The position numbers and the translations under genes are program-made. A model generated the notes under the pieces. The model was not told where the DNA came from, did not search any database, and saw only the letters and a program-made list of their open reading frames with translations. This document shows positions 6,852-14,159 of a DNA stretch of 36,383 nucleotides, piece by piece (the stretch's first letter is position 1; every line of letters begins with the position of its first letter). The DNA comes from Pseudomonadota bacterium (GTDB taxonomy: Bacteria > Pseudomonadota > Alphaproteobacteria > Rhizobiales > Methylopilaceae). The stretch is from the NCBI GenBank assembly GCA_023430145.1, contig JAEZCD010000155.1:1-36383 (forward strand), in the 5' to 3' direction.

Positions 6852-7708
6852 GCGCGGTCGAGGCCGAGCGCGGCGCGGAGGCCGAATCGCCGGAGGGGCG
6901 GAGCGCCGAGCCCGCGCGCCCCGTCTCGGGCCGCCTCCTCGCCATCGTCGTGCCGCTGCTCGTGCTCGCGGCGACGATCTTCGCCTGGGACGCCTATGTG
7001 ACGCTGAACGCGGTACCGCACTACATTCTGCCGAGCCCGCGGCGGGTGGCGGAGGCCCTCGTCACCGACTGGCCGATCCTGTCCACCTCGCTCTGGACGA
7101 CGCTGAAGATCACCTTCGCCGCGCTCGGCCTGGCGCTCCTCGGCGGCGCCGGCCTCGCGATCCTGCTCGTGCAGTCGCGCTGGATCGAGCTCGCGCTCTA
7201 TCCCTACGCCGTCATCCTGCAGGTGACGCCGATCGTCGCCATCGCGCCGCTCATCATCATCTACGCGCCGTCGACCCAGGTGGCGCTCCTGATCTGCGCC
7301 TTCCTGGTCGCCTTCTTCCCCGTCCTGTCGAACACGACGCAGGGGCTGAAGAGCACCGACCACAACCTCTTGGACATGTTCCAGCTCTACGGCGCCTCGC
7401 GACTGCAGACGCTGCTCCTGCTGAAGATCCCGGCCGCGCTGCCCTATTTCCTCGCCGGCCTGAAGATCGCCGGCGGCCTCGCGCTGATCGCCGCCGTCGT
7501 CGCCGAGTTCGCCGCCGGCACCGCCGGCGCCTCCTCCGGTCTCGCCTTCCGCATTCTCGAATCGCAGTACCGGCTCAACATCCCGCGCCTGTTCGCCGCC
7601 CTGCTGCTGCTGTCGCTCACCGGCGTCCTCATCTTCGCGGTCACCAGCCTCGTCTCGCACCTTTTGCTGCGCCGCTGGCACGAGAGCGCAATGGAGCGGC
7701 GCCGATGA
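6848..7708 (+). CDS. ABC transporter permease (SsuC/TauC/ThiX type)
   Basis: This is the inner-membrane permease of the importer, 286 aa. After a basic and acidic cytoplasmic start of about 30 residues it has about six spans, beginning 'LLAIVVPLLVLAATIFAWDAYV'. The 'HYILPSPRRVAEAL' stretch after the first span is typical of the family. The ATPase-docking EAA loop is around 'SRLQTLLLLKIPAALPYFLAGLK'. The start overlaps the ATPase stop (ATGA) and the stop overlaps the amidohydrolase start (ATGA). That coupling ties the transport step to the hydrolase that follows. Confidence 0.92.
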   Translation: MSAVEAERGAEAESPEGRSAEPARPVSGRLLAIVVPLLVLAATIFAWDAYVTLNAVPHYILPSPRRVAEALVTDWPILSTSLWTTLKITFAALGLALLGGAGLAILLVQSRWIELALYPYAVILQVTPIVAIAPLIIIYAPSTQVALLICAFLVAFFPVLSNTTQGLKSTDHNLLDMFQLYGASRLQTLLLLKIPAALPYFLAGLKIAGGLALIAAVVAEFAAGTAGASSGLAFRILESQYRLNIPRLFAALLLLSLTGVLIFAVTSLVSHLLLRRWHESAMERRR

Positions 7709-9027
7709 CCTTCTCCTGGCCGCCCGCCATTCCCGCGGCCGGCCGCTGGCGGATCGTTCGCGCGCGGGCGCCTGCGACCCTGCTCGCCGGCGAGCGCGTG
7801 CCGGCCGACCGCGAGGGACTGGCCGATATCGACCTTCTCGTCGAGGGCGAGCAAATCGCCGCGATAAGCCCCGCGGACGGCGAGGGTCTCGACGACCTGC
7901 CGACCGTCGATCTCGACCGCGGGCTCGTGCTGCCCTGCTTCGCCGACGTCCACACCCATCTCGACAAGGGCCACATCTGGGCCCGGCGGCCGAATCCGGA
8001 CGGCTCCTGGGGGGCCGCGCTCGTCAATGCCGGTGCCGACCGCGAGGCGCTCTGGTCGGCCGAGGATCTCCGCCGGCGCATGGACTTCGCGCTCCGCTGC
8101 GCATACGCGCACGGTACCTCGGCGATCCGCACCCATCTCGACTCGATCGGCAAGCAGGTCGGCATCTCCTGGCCGGTGTTCGCGCAGGTGCGCGAGGCCT
8201 GGCGGGGGCGCGTCGAGCTGGAAGCGGCACCGCTGTTCCTCGTCGAGCAGGGGCTCGACGACCGCCTGTTCGACAGCGTGCTCGAGGCGGTGCGCGAGAC
8301 GCGCGGCACATTGCTCGGCGCCGTCACCGTGCCGGGACCGGCGCTGCAGCCCGGCCTCGACCGCATTTTTTGCGCCGCCTCCGAGCGCGGCCTCGACCTC
8401 GACTTCCACGTCGACGAGACGCACGACCCGGACTCGCGCTCGCTGCGGACCATCGCCGAGACGGCGATGCGCTATCGCTTCGGCGGGAAAATCCTCGCCG
8501 GGCACTGCTGCTCGCTCGCGCAGCAGGACGAGTCCGAGGCCGACCGCACCATGGACCTCGTCGCCGAGGCCGGCCTCGGCATCGTCTCGCTGCCGATGTG
8601 CAACCTCTATCTGCAGGACCGCGGCGGCACGCCTCGCTGGCGCGGGGTGACGCTGCTGCACGAGCTCGCCGCTCGCGGCGTGCCGGTCATGGTGGCGAGC
8701 GACAATACGCGCGACCCGTTCTACGCCTATGGCGACCTCGACATGGTCGAGGTGCTTCGCGAAGCCGTCCGCATCCTGCACCTCGACGCCCCGTTCGGCG
8801 ACTGGCCGGCGGCGCTGACGCGCACCCCGGCCGCCTGGATGGGCTTTTCGGGCGGCATGCTCGGCGCAGGGCGAACCGCGGATCTGGTGCTCTTTCGTGC
8901 CCGTACGCTGAACGAGCTTTTGGCCCGCCCGCAGGCCGACCGTGTGGTCCTGCGGGCCGGCTCGGTGCTCGCCGCCGCGCCGCCGGACTACCGCGAGCTC
9001 GACGACCTGATGGGGGAGGCCGCGTGA
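7705..9027 (+). CDS. Cytosine-deaminase-like amidohydrolase
   Basis: This is a metal-dependent hydrolase of the cytosine deaminase (CodA) branch of the amidohydrolase superfamily, 440 aa. Metal and catalytic residues can be placed: His83 and His85 ('DVHTHLDKGH'), His235 and Glu238 ('HVDET'), His267 ('GHCCSLA') and Asp333 ('ASDNTRDPF'). The spacing mirrors the residues I recall for E. coli CodA (61/63, 214/217, 246, 313). The likely reaction is hydrolytic deamination of a ring amine, but members of this branch also act on isocytosine, creatinine-like rings and oxidised pyrimidines, so the substrate is open. It is coupled to the permease by ATGA, so its substrate is probably what the transporter brings in. 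An inverted repeat follows 2 bases after the stop. Confidence 0.88.
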   Translation: MTFSWPPAIPAAGRWRIVRARAPATLLAGERVPADREGLADIDLLVEGEQIAAISPADGEGLDDLPTVDLDRGLVLPCFADVHTHLDKGHIWARRPNPDGSWGAALVNAGADREALWSAEDLRRRMDFALRCAYAHGTSAIRTHLDSIGKQVGISWPVFAQVREAWRGRVELEAAPLFLVEQGLDDRLFDSVLEAVRETRGTLLGAVTVPGPALQPGLDRIFCAASERGLDLDFHVDETHDPDSRSLRTIAETAMRYRFGGKILAGHCCSLAQQDESEADRTMDLVAEAGLGIVSLPMCNLYLQDRGGTPRWRGVTLLHELAARGVPVMVASDNTRDPFYAYGDLDMVEVLREAVRILHLDAPFGDWPAALTRTPAAWMGFSGGMLGAGRTADLVLFRARTLNELLARPQADRVVLRAGSVLAAAPPDYRELDDLMGEAA

Positions 9028-9029
9028 GG

Positions 9030-9117
9030 CGTCATTGCGAGGAGCGCAGCGACGAAGCAATCCAGCTTTCGGGCGCCGCAAGAGAAGCTGGATTGCTTCG
9101 CTTCGCTCGCAATGACG
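9030..9117. repeat. Dispersed inverted repeat, family 2 copy B
   Basis: CGTCATTGCG at 9030-9039 is matched by CGCAATGACG at 9108-9117. AGCAATCCAGCTT on the left is matched by AAGCTGGATTGCT on the right. The centre reads 'TCGGGCGCCGCAAGAGAAG'. It starts 2 bases after the amidohydrolase stop and lies inside what otherwise looks like one operon, so it may modulate transcript stability or read-through. Confidence 0.85.
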
Positions 9118-9190
9118 GGGAACGCGGCGGACACAGGCGATTGCCCCATCGAAGGTCCATCGAGGGAAGGGAAAGAGGGGGCTCCCGATC

Positions 9191-10594
9191 GTGAGCTACG
9201 ACATCGCCCGGCTGAAAAAGCTGCTCGACGGCATCAGGACCGAGGACAATCCGGCCATCGTCAAGCAGAAGAGCCGGGACTTCTTCTGGTACTCGCCGGT
9301 GCTGAAGCGGCAGCTCGATGGCGTCACCGGCGACCTCCTGGTCACGCCGAAGGACGAGGCGGAGCTGGTCCGCGTGCTGGAGGTCTGCTTCGCCGAAGAT
9401 ATCCCGGTGACGCCGCGCGGCTCGGGCACCGGCAATTACGGCCAGGCGATGCCGCTGCGCGGCGGCGTCGTGCTGAGCCTTTCCGAGCTGAACGGCATCG
9501 GCCCGATCGCGCCCGGCCGCGTCGTCGCCGGCGCCGGCGCGATCCTGGCCGACATCGACCGCGCGACCCGCGCCGCCGTGGCCCGCGAGATCCGCATGTT
9601 CCCCTCCACCTACGCGACCGCCTCGATCGGCGGCTTCGTCGCCGGCGGCTCGGGCGGCATCGGCTCGATCAGTTGGGGCGGCTTGCGCGATCTCGGCAAC
9701 GTCATCCGCCTGCGCGTCGTGACGATGGAGGCGTCGCCGCGGATCCTCGAGCTGTCGGGCGAGGACCTGCCGAAGGTCGCGCACGCCTACGGCACCAATG
9801 GCGTCATCACCGAGGTCGAGGTGCCGCTGACGGAGGCGCAGGACTGGGTCGAGGTGATCGTCGGCTTCCCGAGCTTTTCGGCCGCCGCGGCCTACGGCAA
9901 TGCGCTGGGCGAGCAGGACGGCATTCTGAAGAAGCTCGTTTCCGCGATCGCCGCGCCGGTGCCCTACGACTACTTCCTGCGCCACCGAAAATTCCTGGCG
10001 CGGGAAAGCTCGGTGGCGCTCGTCATGATCGCCCCGGCGGCGATGGACGCCTTCCTGACCTTCACCCGCCGGCATCGGGACGCCGACATCCTGTTCCGCT
10101 CCGACCGCCTCTCCGAGGACGACAGGCGCGGCCTGCCGCCGATCTGGGAGCTGTCCTGGAACCACACGACGCTGCGCGCGCTGCGCGTCGACCCGACCAT
10201 CACCTATCTGCAGGTGCTCTATCCCTTCCCGGACCAGCTCGAGAAGCTGGAGCGGCTGGACCAAAAATTCGGCGACGAGGTGCCGGCGCACGTCGAATTC
10301 GCGCGCGTCGACGGCAAGGTGACGTGCTTCGGCCTGCCGCTGGTCCGCTTCACGAGCGAGGAGCGGCTCGACGAGATCATGCAGATTCACGAGGATTTCG
10401 GCTGCCCGATCTTCAACCCGCACCGCTACACGCTCGAGGAGGGCGGCATGAAGCGGACCGACGCGGTGCAGCTCGACTTCAAGCGGCAGGCGGATCCGAA
10501 GGGGCTGCTCAATCCCGGGAAAATGCTCGGCTGGGAAGATCCCGACTACGGCTCCGGCGAGGATCGCACCTACCTCTTCCCGGCCGCCGGCTGA
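9191..10594 (+). CDS. FAD-linked oxidase (GlcD/lactate-dehydrogenase type)
   Basis: This is a flavoprotein of the PCMH-type FAD-binding family (FAD_binding_4), 467 aa. The FAD pyrophosphate region is 'TPRGSGTGNYGQAMPLRGG', followed by 'IGGFVAGGSGGIGSISWGGLRDLG' and 'YGTNGVITEVEVPL'. The C-terminal cap ends 'DPKGLLNPGKMLGW', as in the glycolate/D-lactate dehydrogenase group. The role is oxidation of a hydroxy acid or related C-H bond. A GTG start at 9191 is used, with a purine-rich stretch (GGGAAAGAGGGGG) upstream. It follows the amidohydrolase after a palindromic repeat; a pathway link is likely but the substrate is unknown. Confidence 0.85.
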   Translation: MSYDIARLKKLLDGIRTEDNPAIVKQKSRDFFWYSPVLKRQLDGVTGDLLVTPKDEAELVRVLEVCFAEDIPVTPRGSGTGNYGQAMPLRGGVVLSLSELNGIGPIAPGRVVAGAGAILADIDRATRAAVAREIRMFPSTYATASIGGFVAGGSGGIGSISWGGLRDLGNVIRLRVVTMEASPRILELSGEDLPKVAHAYGTNGVITEVEVPLTEAQDWVEVIVGFPSFSAAAAYGNALGEQDGILKKLVSAIAAPVPYDYFLRHRKFLARESSVALVMIAPAAMDAFLTFTRRHRDADILFRSDRLSEDDRRGLPPIWELSWNHTTLRALRVDPTITYLQVLYPFPDQLEKLERLDQKFGDEVPAHVEFARVDGKVTCFGLPLVRFTSEERLDEIMQIHEDFGCPIFNPHRYTLEEGGMKRTDAVQLDFKRQADPKGLLNPGKMLGWEDPDYGSGEDRTYLFPAAG

Positions 10595-10603
10595 GTTTTT
10601 CGC

Positions 10604-11188
10604 ATGCGCGTCCTCGTCCTCTACGCGCATCCGCACGAGGAGAGCTTTTGCGCCGCGCTGCATGCCGCAGTGCTCGAGGGGCTGCGCGAGGCCGGCCACA
10701 CGGTCGACGACGCCGATCTCTATGCCGAGGACTTCGACCCGGTCCTGTCCCGCGACGAGCGCCTCGCCTACCACGACGTGCCGGACAATCGCGTGCCGGT
10801 GGCGGCTTATGTCGAGCGGCTGCTCGCCGCCGAGGCGCTGGTGGTCATCGCGCCGATCTGGAACTTCGGCTTCCCGGCGATCCTGAAGGGCTATTTCGAC
10901 CGCGTCTTCCTGCCCGGCGTCAGCCTGCACCTGCGGGAGGACGGCGGCGTCGCGCCGGGTCTCGGCAACATCCAAAAACTCGCGACGGTGACGACCTATG
11001 GCGGCGGCCGGCTGCGGGCGATGCTCGCCGGCGACCCGCCGCGAAAGTTCATGACGCGGGTGATGCGCGCCACCATCCGACCGTTCGCGAAGATCTCCTA
11101 TCTCGCGCTCTACGGCATGAACACGGCCGACGAGGCCGCGCGCAAAGCCTTCCTCGACCGGGTGCGGGAGCGGATGCGGCGGTTTTAA
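10604..11188 (+). CDS. Flavodoxin-fold NAD(P)H dehydrogenase (quinone)-like protein
   Basis: This 194-aa protein of the Flavodoxin_2 family (MdaB/KefF/NQO-like) reduces quinones or other two-electron acceptors with NAD(P)H, using FMN or FAD. It starts directly with the fold, 'MRVLVLYAHPHEESFCAALH', in which the 'HPxxxSF' loop binds the flavin phosphate. 'LVVIAPIWNFGFPAILKGYFDRVFLPG' is the standard second flavin region, and 'VTTYGGG' is a third. The gene starts 9 bases after the FAD oxidase stop, so the two are co-transcribed. It may supply or drain electrons for the oxidase, or act on a quinone-like intermediate. Confidence 0.88.
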   Translation: MRVLVLYAHPHEESFCAALHAAVLEGLREAGHTVDDADLYAEDFDPVLSRDERLAYHDVPDNRVPVAAYVERLLAAEALVVIAPIWNFGFPAILKGYFDRVFLPGVSLHLREDGGVAPGLGNIQKLATVTTYGGGRLRAMLAGDPPRKFMTRVMRATIRPFAKISYLALYGMNTADEAARKAFLDRVRERMRRF

Positions 11189-11253
11189 GCCCGCCGGCCG
11201 CGGGGCTGCCCTGCCATCGTGGCGGCTTGACCCCGCCCCGCACCGAGATCATG

Positions 11254-11287
11254 TTGCGCTGCACAAAAGTCGTTTGCGTCGCAGCAA
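11254..11287 (+). promoter_or_regulatory. Candidate tandem PhaR-like operator
   Basis: Two TGC-N3-GCA palindromes occur: TTGCGCTGCA (11254-11263) and TTGCGTCGCAGCAA (11274-11287). Their centres are 20 bases apart, about two helical turns. The PHB regulator PhaR of alphaproteobacteria binds TGC-rich motifs of this kind, and the next gene is a PHB-depolymerase-type esterase. The assignment is by motif and context only. Confidence 0.45.
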
Positions 11288-11361
11288 CAAATGCGTCGTG
11301 CCCGCGTTAGTACCCGTGCGTCAGCGCCGTTTCGGCGGTGAGCCCGCCGAAGGGGCGTCCC

Positions 11362-12450
11362 ATGAGAAACCTGTCCGACACGATCGCGCGGCTCGCCCGC
11401 CTCCGCGAGGCCCGGGTGCGCAGCGAAGGCGGCGCGGCGCGGGACCGCCTCGCCGATCTCGCCGCCTTCGGCTCCAATCCGGGGGGCTTGCGGGCGCGCT
11501 TCTATGTGCCGGACGGCCTGCGGAAGAATGCGCCGCTGGTCGTCGTGCTGCACGGCTGCACGCAGACCGCCGCCGGCTACGACCACGGCTCGGGCTGGTC
11601 GGATCTAGCCGATCGGGAGGGATTCGCGCTGCTGTTTCCCGAGCAGCAGCGGTCCAATAATTCCCACCTGTGCTTCAACTGGTTCGTCCCCGGCGACACG
11701 CGGCGCGGCAGCGGCGAGGCGCTGTCGATCGTGCAGATGGTCGAGACGCTCACGGCCGAGCACGCGCTCGGCAGAACCCGCGTTTACGTCACCGGCCTGT
11801 CGGCCGGCGGTGCGATGACAGCCGTCATGCTCGCCACCTATCCGGACGTGTTCGCCGGCGGCGCCGTCATCGCCGGCCTGCCCTATGGCAGCGCCAGCAC
11901 GGTGCCGGAAGCTTTTGACCGGATGCGCGGCCACGGCGTGCCGACCGCGACCGAGCTCGCCGCCCTGCTGCGCGCCGCCTCCGATCATTCCGGGCCGTGG
12001 CCGATCGTCTCGATCTGGCACGGCAGCGCCGACCACACGGTGGCGCCCGCCAACGGCGCCGCCCTCGTCGCCCAGTGGAGCGCGGTGCACGGCCTCGACG
12101 AAGCGCCGAGCCGGATCGAGACGGTCGACGGCCACCGGCACCGCATCTGGACCGATGCGGCCGGCCGCACCCTCGTCGAGGTCTACGACATCGGCGGCAT
12201 GGGCCACGGCACCCCGCTCGACACGCGGGGCGCCGACGGCCTCGGCGAGAGCGGCGCCTACATGCTCGACGTCGGCATCTCCTCGACGCTGCACATCGCC
12301 CGCTTCTTCGGGCTCCTCTCCGGCGAGGCGCGGCCGACCAGCGTCCGAGCAGCACGCGAGCCCGCTTCCGCCGGTGCGACCGCCCGCAGCGCCTCCGGCG
12401 TCGGGGCCGTGATCGAGGACGCGCTCCGAGCCGCGGGCCTGATGCGGTAG
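11362..12450 (+). CDS. Intracellular PHB-depolymerase-family esterase
   Basis: This 362-aa alpha/beta hydrolase of the PHB depolymerase/LpqC esterase family hydrolyses ester bonds, possibly of polyhydroxyalkanoate or its oligomers. The oxyanion region is 'VVLHGCTQTAAGYD' (about 61-74), the nucleophile is Ser147 ('GLSAGGAM'), the acid is Asp224 ('WHGSADHTVAP'), and the base is His282 ('GGMGHGTPLD'). There is no signal peptide, so it should be cytoplasmic, unlike secreted depolymerases. The ATG at 11362 has GAAGGGG 5 bases upstream; a GTG at 11338 would add 8 residues unlike the family. Cys66 and Cys104 ('HLCFNWF') are in positions conserved in this group. Two PhaR-like motifs lie upstream. Confidence 0.85.
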   Translation: MRNLSDTIARLARLREARVRSEGGAARDRLADLAAFGSNPGGLRARFYVPDGLRKNAPLVVVLHGCTQTAAGYDHGSGWSDLADREGFALLFPEQQRSNNSHLCFNWFVPGDTRRGSGEALSIVQMVETLTAEHALGRTRVYVTGLSAGGAMTAVMLATYPDVFAGGAVIAGLPYGSASTVPEAFDRMRGHGVPTATELAALLRAASDHSGPWPIVSIWHGSADHTVAPANGAALVAQWSAVHGLDEAPSRIETVDGHRHRIWTDAAGRTLVEVYDIGGMGHGTPLDTRGADGLGESGAYMLDVGISSTLHIARFFGLLSGEARPTSVRAAREPASAGATARSASGVGAVIEDALRAAGLMR

Positions 12451-12520
12451 GCGCGCGACCGGGCCCGCGTGGCTGGCGAAGCGCCGGATAGGCACCCGCT
12501 CATCGTGTGCCGAGCCCACG

Positions 12521-12603
12521 CGTCATCCTCCGCGAAGACGGAGGACCAGTCTTCTCTTCGGGCGCCGGAAATTCTGGGTTCTCGGCCTTCGCGGAGGACG
12601 ACG
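12521..12603. repeat. Dispersed inverted repeat, family 1 relative
   Basis: CGTCATCCTCCGCGAAGACGGAGGACCAG-type left arm (12521-12550) pairs imperfectly with the right arm ending GCGGAGGACGACG (12574-12603). The centre 'CTTCTCTTCGGGCGCCGG' is nearly the same as that of the perfect family 1 element at 1438-1527. Confidence 0.7.
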
Positions 12604-12632
12604 AAGAGCGATCTCGCGGTCCCTTCGCTCGA

Positions 12633-12660
12633 TTGACTGGATATCGCTTTTAGCGATAAT
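12633..12660 (+). promoter_or_regulatory. Promoter and palindromic operator of the toxin-antitoxin pair
   Basis: TTGACT (12633-12638) is followed after 16 bases by GATAAT (12655-12660). A perfect palindrome, TATCGCT-TTT-AGCGATA (12642-12658), fills the spacer and enters the -10. This is the expected site for autorepression by the XRE-family antitoxin encoded downstream. The toxin start is 23 bases further on. Confidence 0.7.
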
Positions 12661-12682
12661 TTGGCTTCGGGAGCACTCCGAG

Positions 12683-12931
12683 GTGAAGCCCGTCGTCTAC
12701 AGCGTCAGGGCAGCGCGTGCATTGCGCCGGCACGCAAACCGCGCGCCGGCATTGCGTGCGAAGATGCAGCAATATGCAGAGAATCCGTTGGCGCTCGCCG
12801 CCAATGTGAAAGCGCTTCAAGGAGTGGACGCTAAGCGGCTGCGGGTTGGCGATTTTCGCATCGTCTTCCAAGAGCGGGAGGATGCGATCGTCGTCCTCGA
12901 CATCGGTCCTCGAGGCAGCATCTACGACTGA
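12683..12931 (+). CDS. RelE/HigB-type toxin of a type II toxin-antitoxin system
   Basis: This 82-aa protein resembles RelE-superfamily mRNA interferases, which cut mRNA, usually on the ribosome. Visible landmarks are an N-terminal helical part rich in basic residues ('RAARALRRHANRAPALRAK'), then 'VKALQGVDAKRLRVGDFRIVFQ' and 'IVVLDIGPRGSIYD'. The 'LR.GdfRivf' strand and the conserved C-terminal 'I..RG.vY' are the common RelE core. A GTG start at 12683 with an upstream CCGAGG site is used. The toxin precedes its antitoxin, the order found in higBA-like and relBE-reversed loci. Confidence 0.85.
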   Translation: MKPVVYSVRAARALRRHANRAPALRAKMQQYAENPLALAANVKALQGVDAKRLRVGDFRIVFQEREDAIVVLDIGPRGSIYD

Positions 12932-12943
12932 AGGTTGGCCATC

Positions 12944-13321
12944 ATGGCTCCGGTAATGACCAAGACCCCCGCCGGGGAAGATATCGTCATCCTGTCGCGC
13001 GCCGAATACGAGGCGCTGATGACCGATCGTGAGGATGCCGAGGATGCCGCCTCGGCCCGGGCTGTCCTGGCGCGTTTGGCCGCCGGCACCGAAGAGACGC
13101 TGACCGAGGCCGAAATCGATGCTCTCCTCGCGGCTCCGACGCCGCTCGCCTTCTGGCGCACCAAGCGCGGCATGTCGCAATCCGGCCTCGCTCGGAAGCT
13201 CGGCATATCGCAAGGATTTCTGTCCGAGATCGAGAGCGGCAAGAAGGCCGGCGACATCGGCACGCTTCGCAAGCTCGCCCGCGCGCTCGAGGTGACGTTG
13301 GACGATCTCGCCGGCGATTGA
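12944..13321 (+). CDS. XRE-family antitoxin
   Basis: This is a 125-aa partner of the upstream toxin. The N-terminal half is a Phd/toxin-binding-like part: 'GEDIVILSRAEYEALMTDREDAEDAAS'. A Cro/C1-type helix-turn-helix follows at about residues 70-122 ('FWRTKRGMSQSGLARKLGISQGFLSEIESGKK', 'LRKLARALEVTLDDLAGD'). It neutralises the toxin and should bind the palindrome at 12642-12658. The ATG at 12944 sits 9 bases after an AAGG; TTG at 12935 is possible. It starts 12 bases after the toxin stop. Confidence 0.88.
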   Translation: MAPVMTKTPAGEDIVILSRAEYEALMTDREDAEDAASARAVLARLAAGTEETLTEAEIDALLAAPTPLAFWRTKRGMSQSGLARKLGISQGFLSEIESGKKAGDIGTLRKLARALEVTLDDLAGD

Positions 13322-13403
13322 GGCCTCATTTCATCGCCGACGCCCTTCCCACGCGGCGGCTGGCGGCCTAACACGGCCGGATCGAGTGCGAAGCGGTGAG
13401 GAA

Positions 13404-14153
13404 ATGCCCAACAGATATGATTTCACCGGCCGCAAGGCCGTCGTCACCGGTGGTGCGCGCGGCATCGGCCGCGCCGTCGTCGAGGGGCTCGTGGCGAGCG
13501 GCGCCGAGGTGGCGATCTGGGACCGCGACCGCGCGCTGGCCGAGCGCACCGCTGCCGAGCTCGGCGTCGGCGTCGAGGCGGTCGAGGTCGACATCACCGA
13601 CTATGCCGCCGTCGAGGCCGCGCGGGAGAAGACGCTGGCCTCCTTCGGCCGCATCGACGTGCTGGTCAACAATGCCGGCATCGCCGGCCCGAACGCGACC
13701 ACCTGGGACTATGCCCTCGACGAGTGGCGGCGCGTCTTCGCCATCAATGTCGACGGCACCTTCCACTGCTGCCGCGCGATCGTCCCCGGCATGATCGAGC
13801 GCGGCTACGGGCGCATCGTCAACGTCGCCTCGATCGCCGGCAAGGAGGGCAACCCGAACGCGCCCGCCTATTCGGCCTCCAAGGCGGCCGTGATCGGCCT
13901 CACGAAATCGCTCGCCAAGGAGGTCGCCAAGCACGACATCTCCGTCAACGCGGTGACGCCGGCGGCGGCCAAGACCGACATGTTCGACGAGCTGACGCAG
14001 GAGTTCATCGACTACATGCTGTCGAAGATCCCGCGCGGGCGCTTCGTCGCCGTCGAGGAGGTCGCCGCCATCATCCTGTTCGCGGCCTCGGCCGACTGCG
14101 CCTTCACCACCGGCTCGATCTTCGACATCTCGGGCGGCCGCGCGACCTATTGA
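13404..14153 (+). CDS. Short-chain dehydrogenase/reductase (FabG-like)
   Basis: This is a 249-aa classical SDR that oxidises or reduces an alcohol/ketone pair with NAD(P). The cofactor motif is 'TGGARGIG' (15-22), the 'NNAG' motif is at 89-92, and the catalytic residues are Ser143, Tyr156 and Lys160 ('YSASK'). Asp40 ('AIWDRD') at the end of the second strand favours NAD(H). The ATG at 13404 has a GTGAGGA site just upstream; an earlier in-frame ATG adds only 6 residues. The next gene, an EamA exporter, follows after 6 bases, so the two form an operon. The substrate is unknown; sugar-acid and hydroxy-acid dehydrogenases look much like this. Confidence 0.9.
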   Translation: MPNRYDFTGRKAVVTGGARGIGRAVVEGLVASGAEVAIWDRDRALAERTAAELGVGVEAVEVDITDYAAVEAAREKTLASFGRIDVLVNNAGIAGPNATTWDYALDEWRRVFAINVDGTFHCCRAIVPGMIERGYGRIVNVASIAGKEGNPNAPAYSASKAAVIGLTKSLAKEVAKHDISVNAVTPAAAKTDMFDELTQEFIDYMLSKIPRGRFVAVEEVAAIILFAASADCAFTTGSIFDISGGRATY

Positions 14154-14159
14154 GCCGCC

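Noticed and set aside
4511..9117. CRISPR or integrative-element attachment sites, because similar short sequences recur
   Set aside because: The copies are far apart, are inverted within themselves, have no regular spacers, and lie beside no cas or integrase gene.
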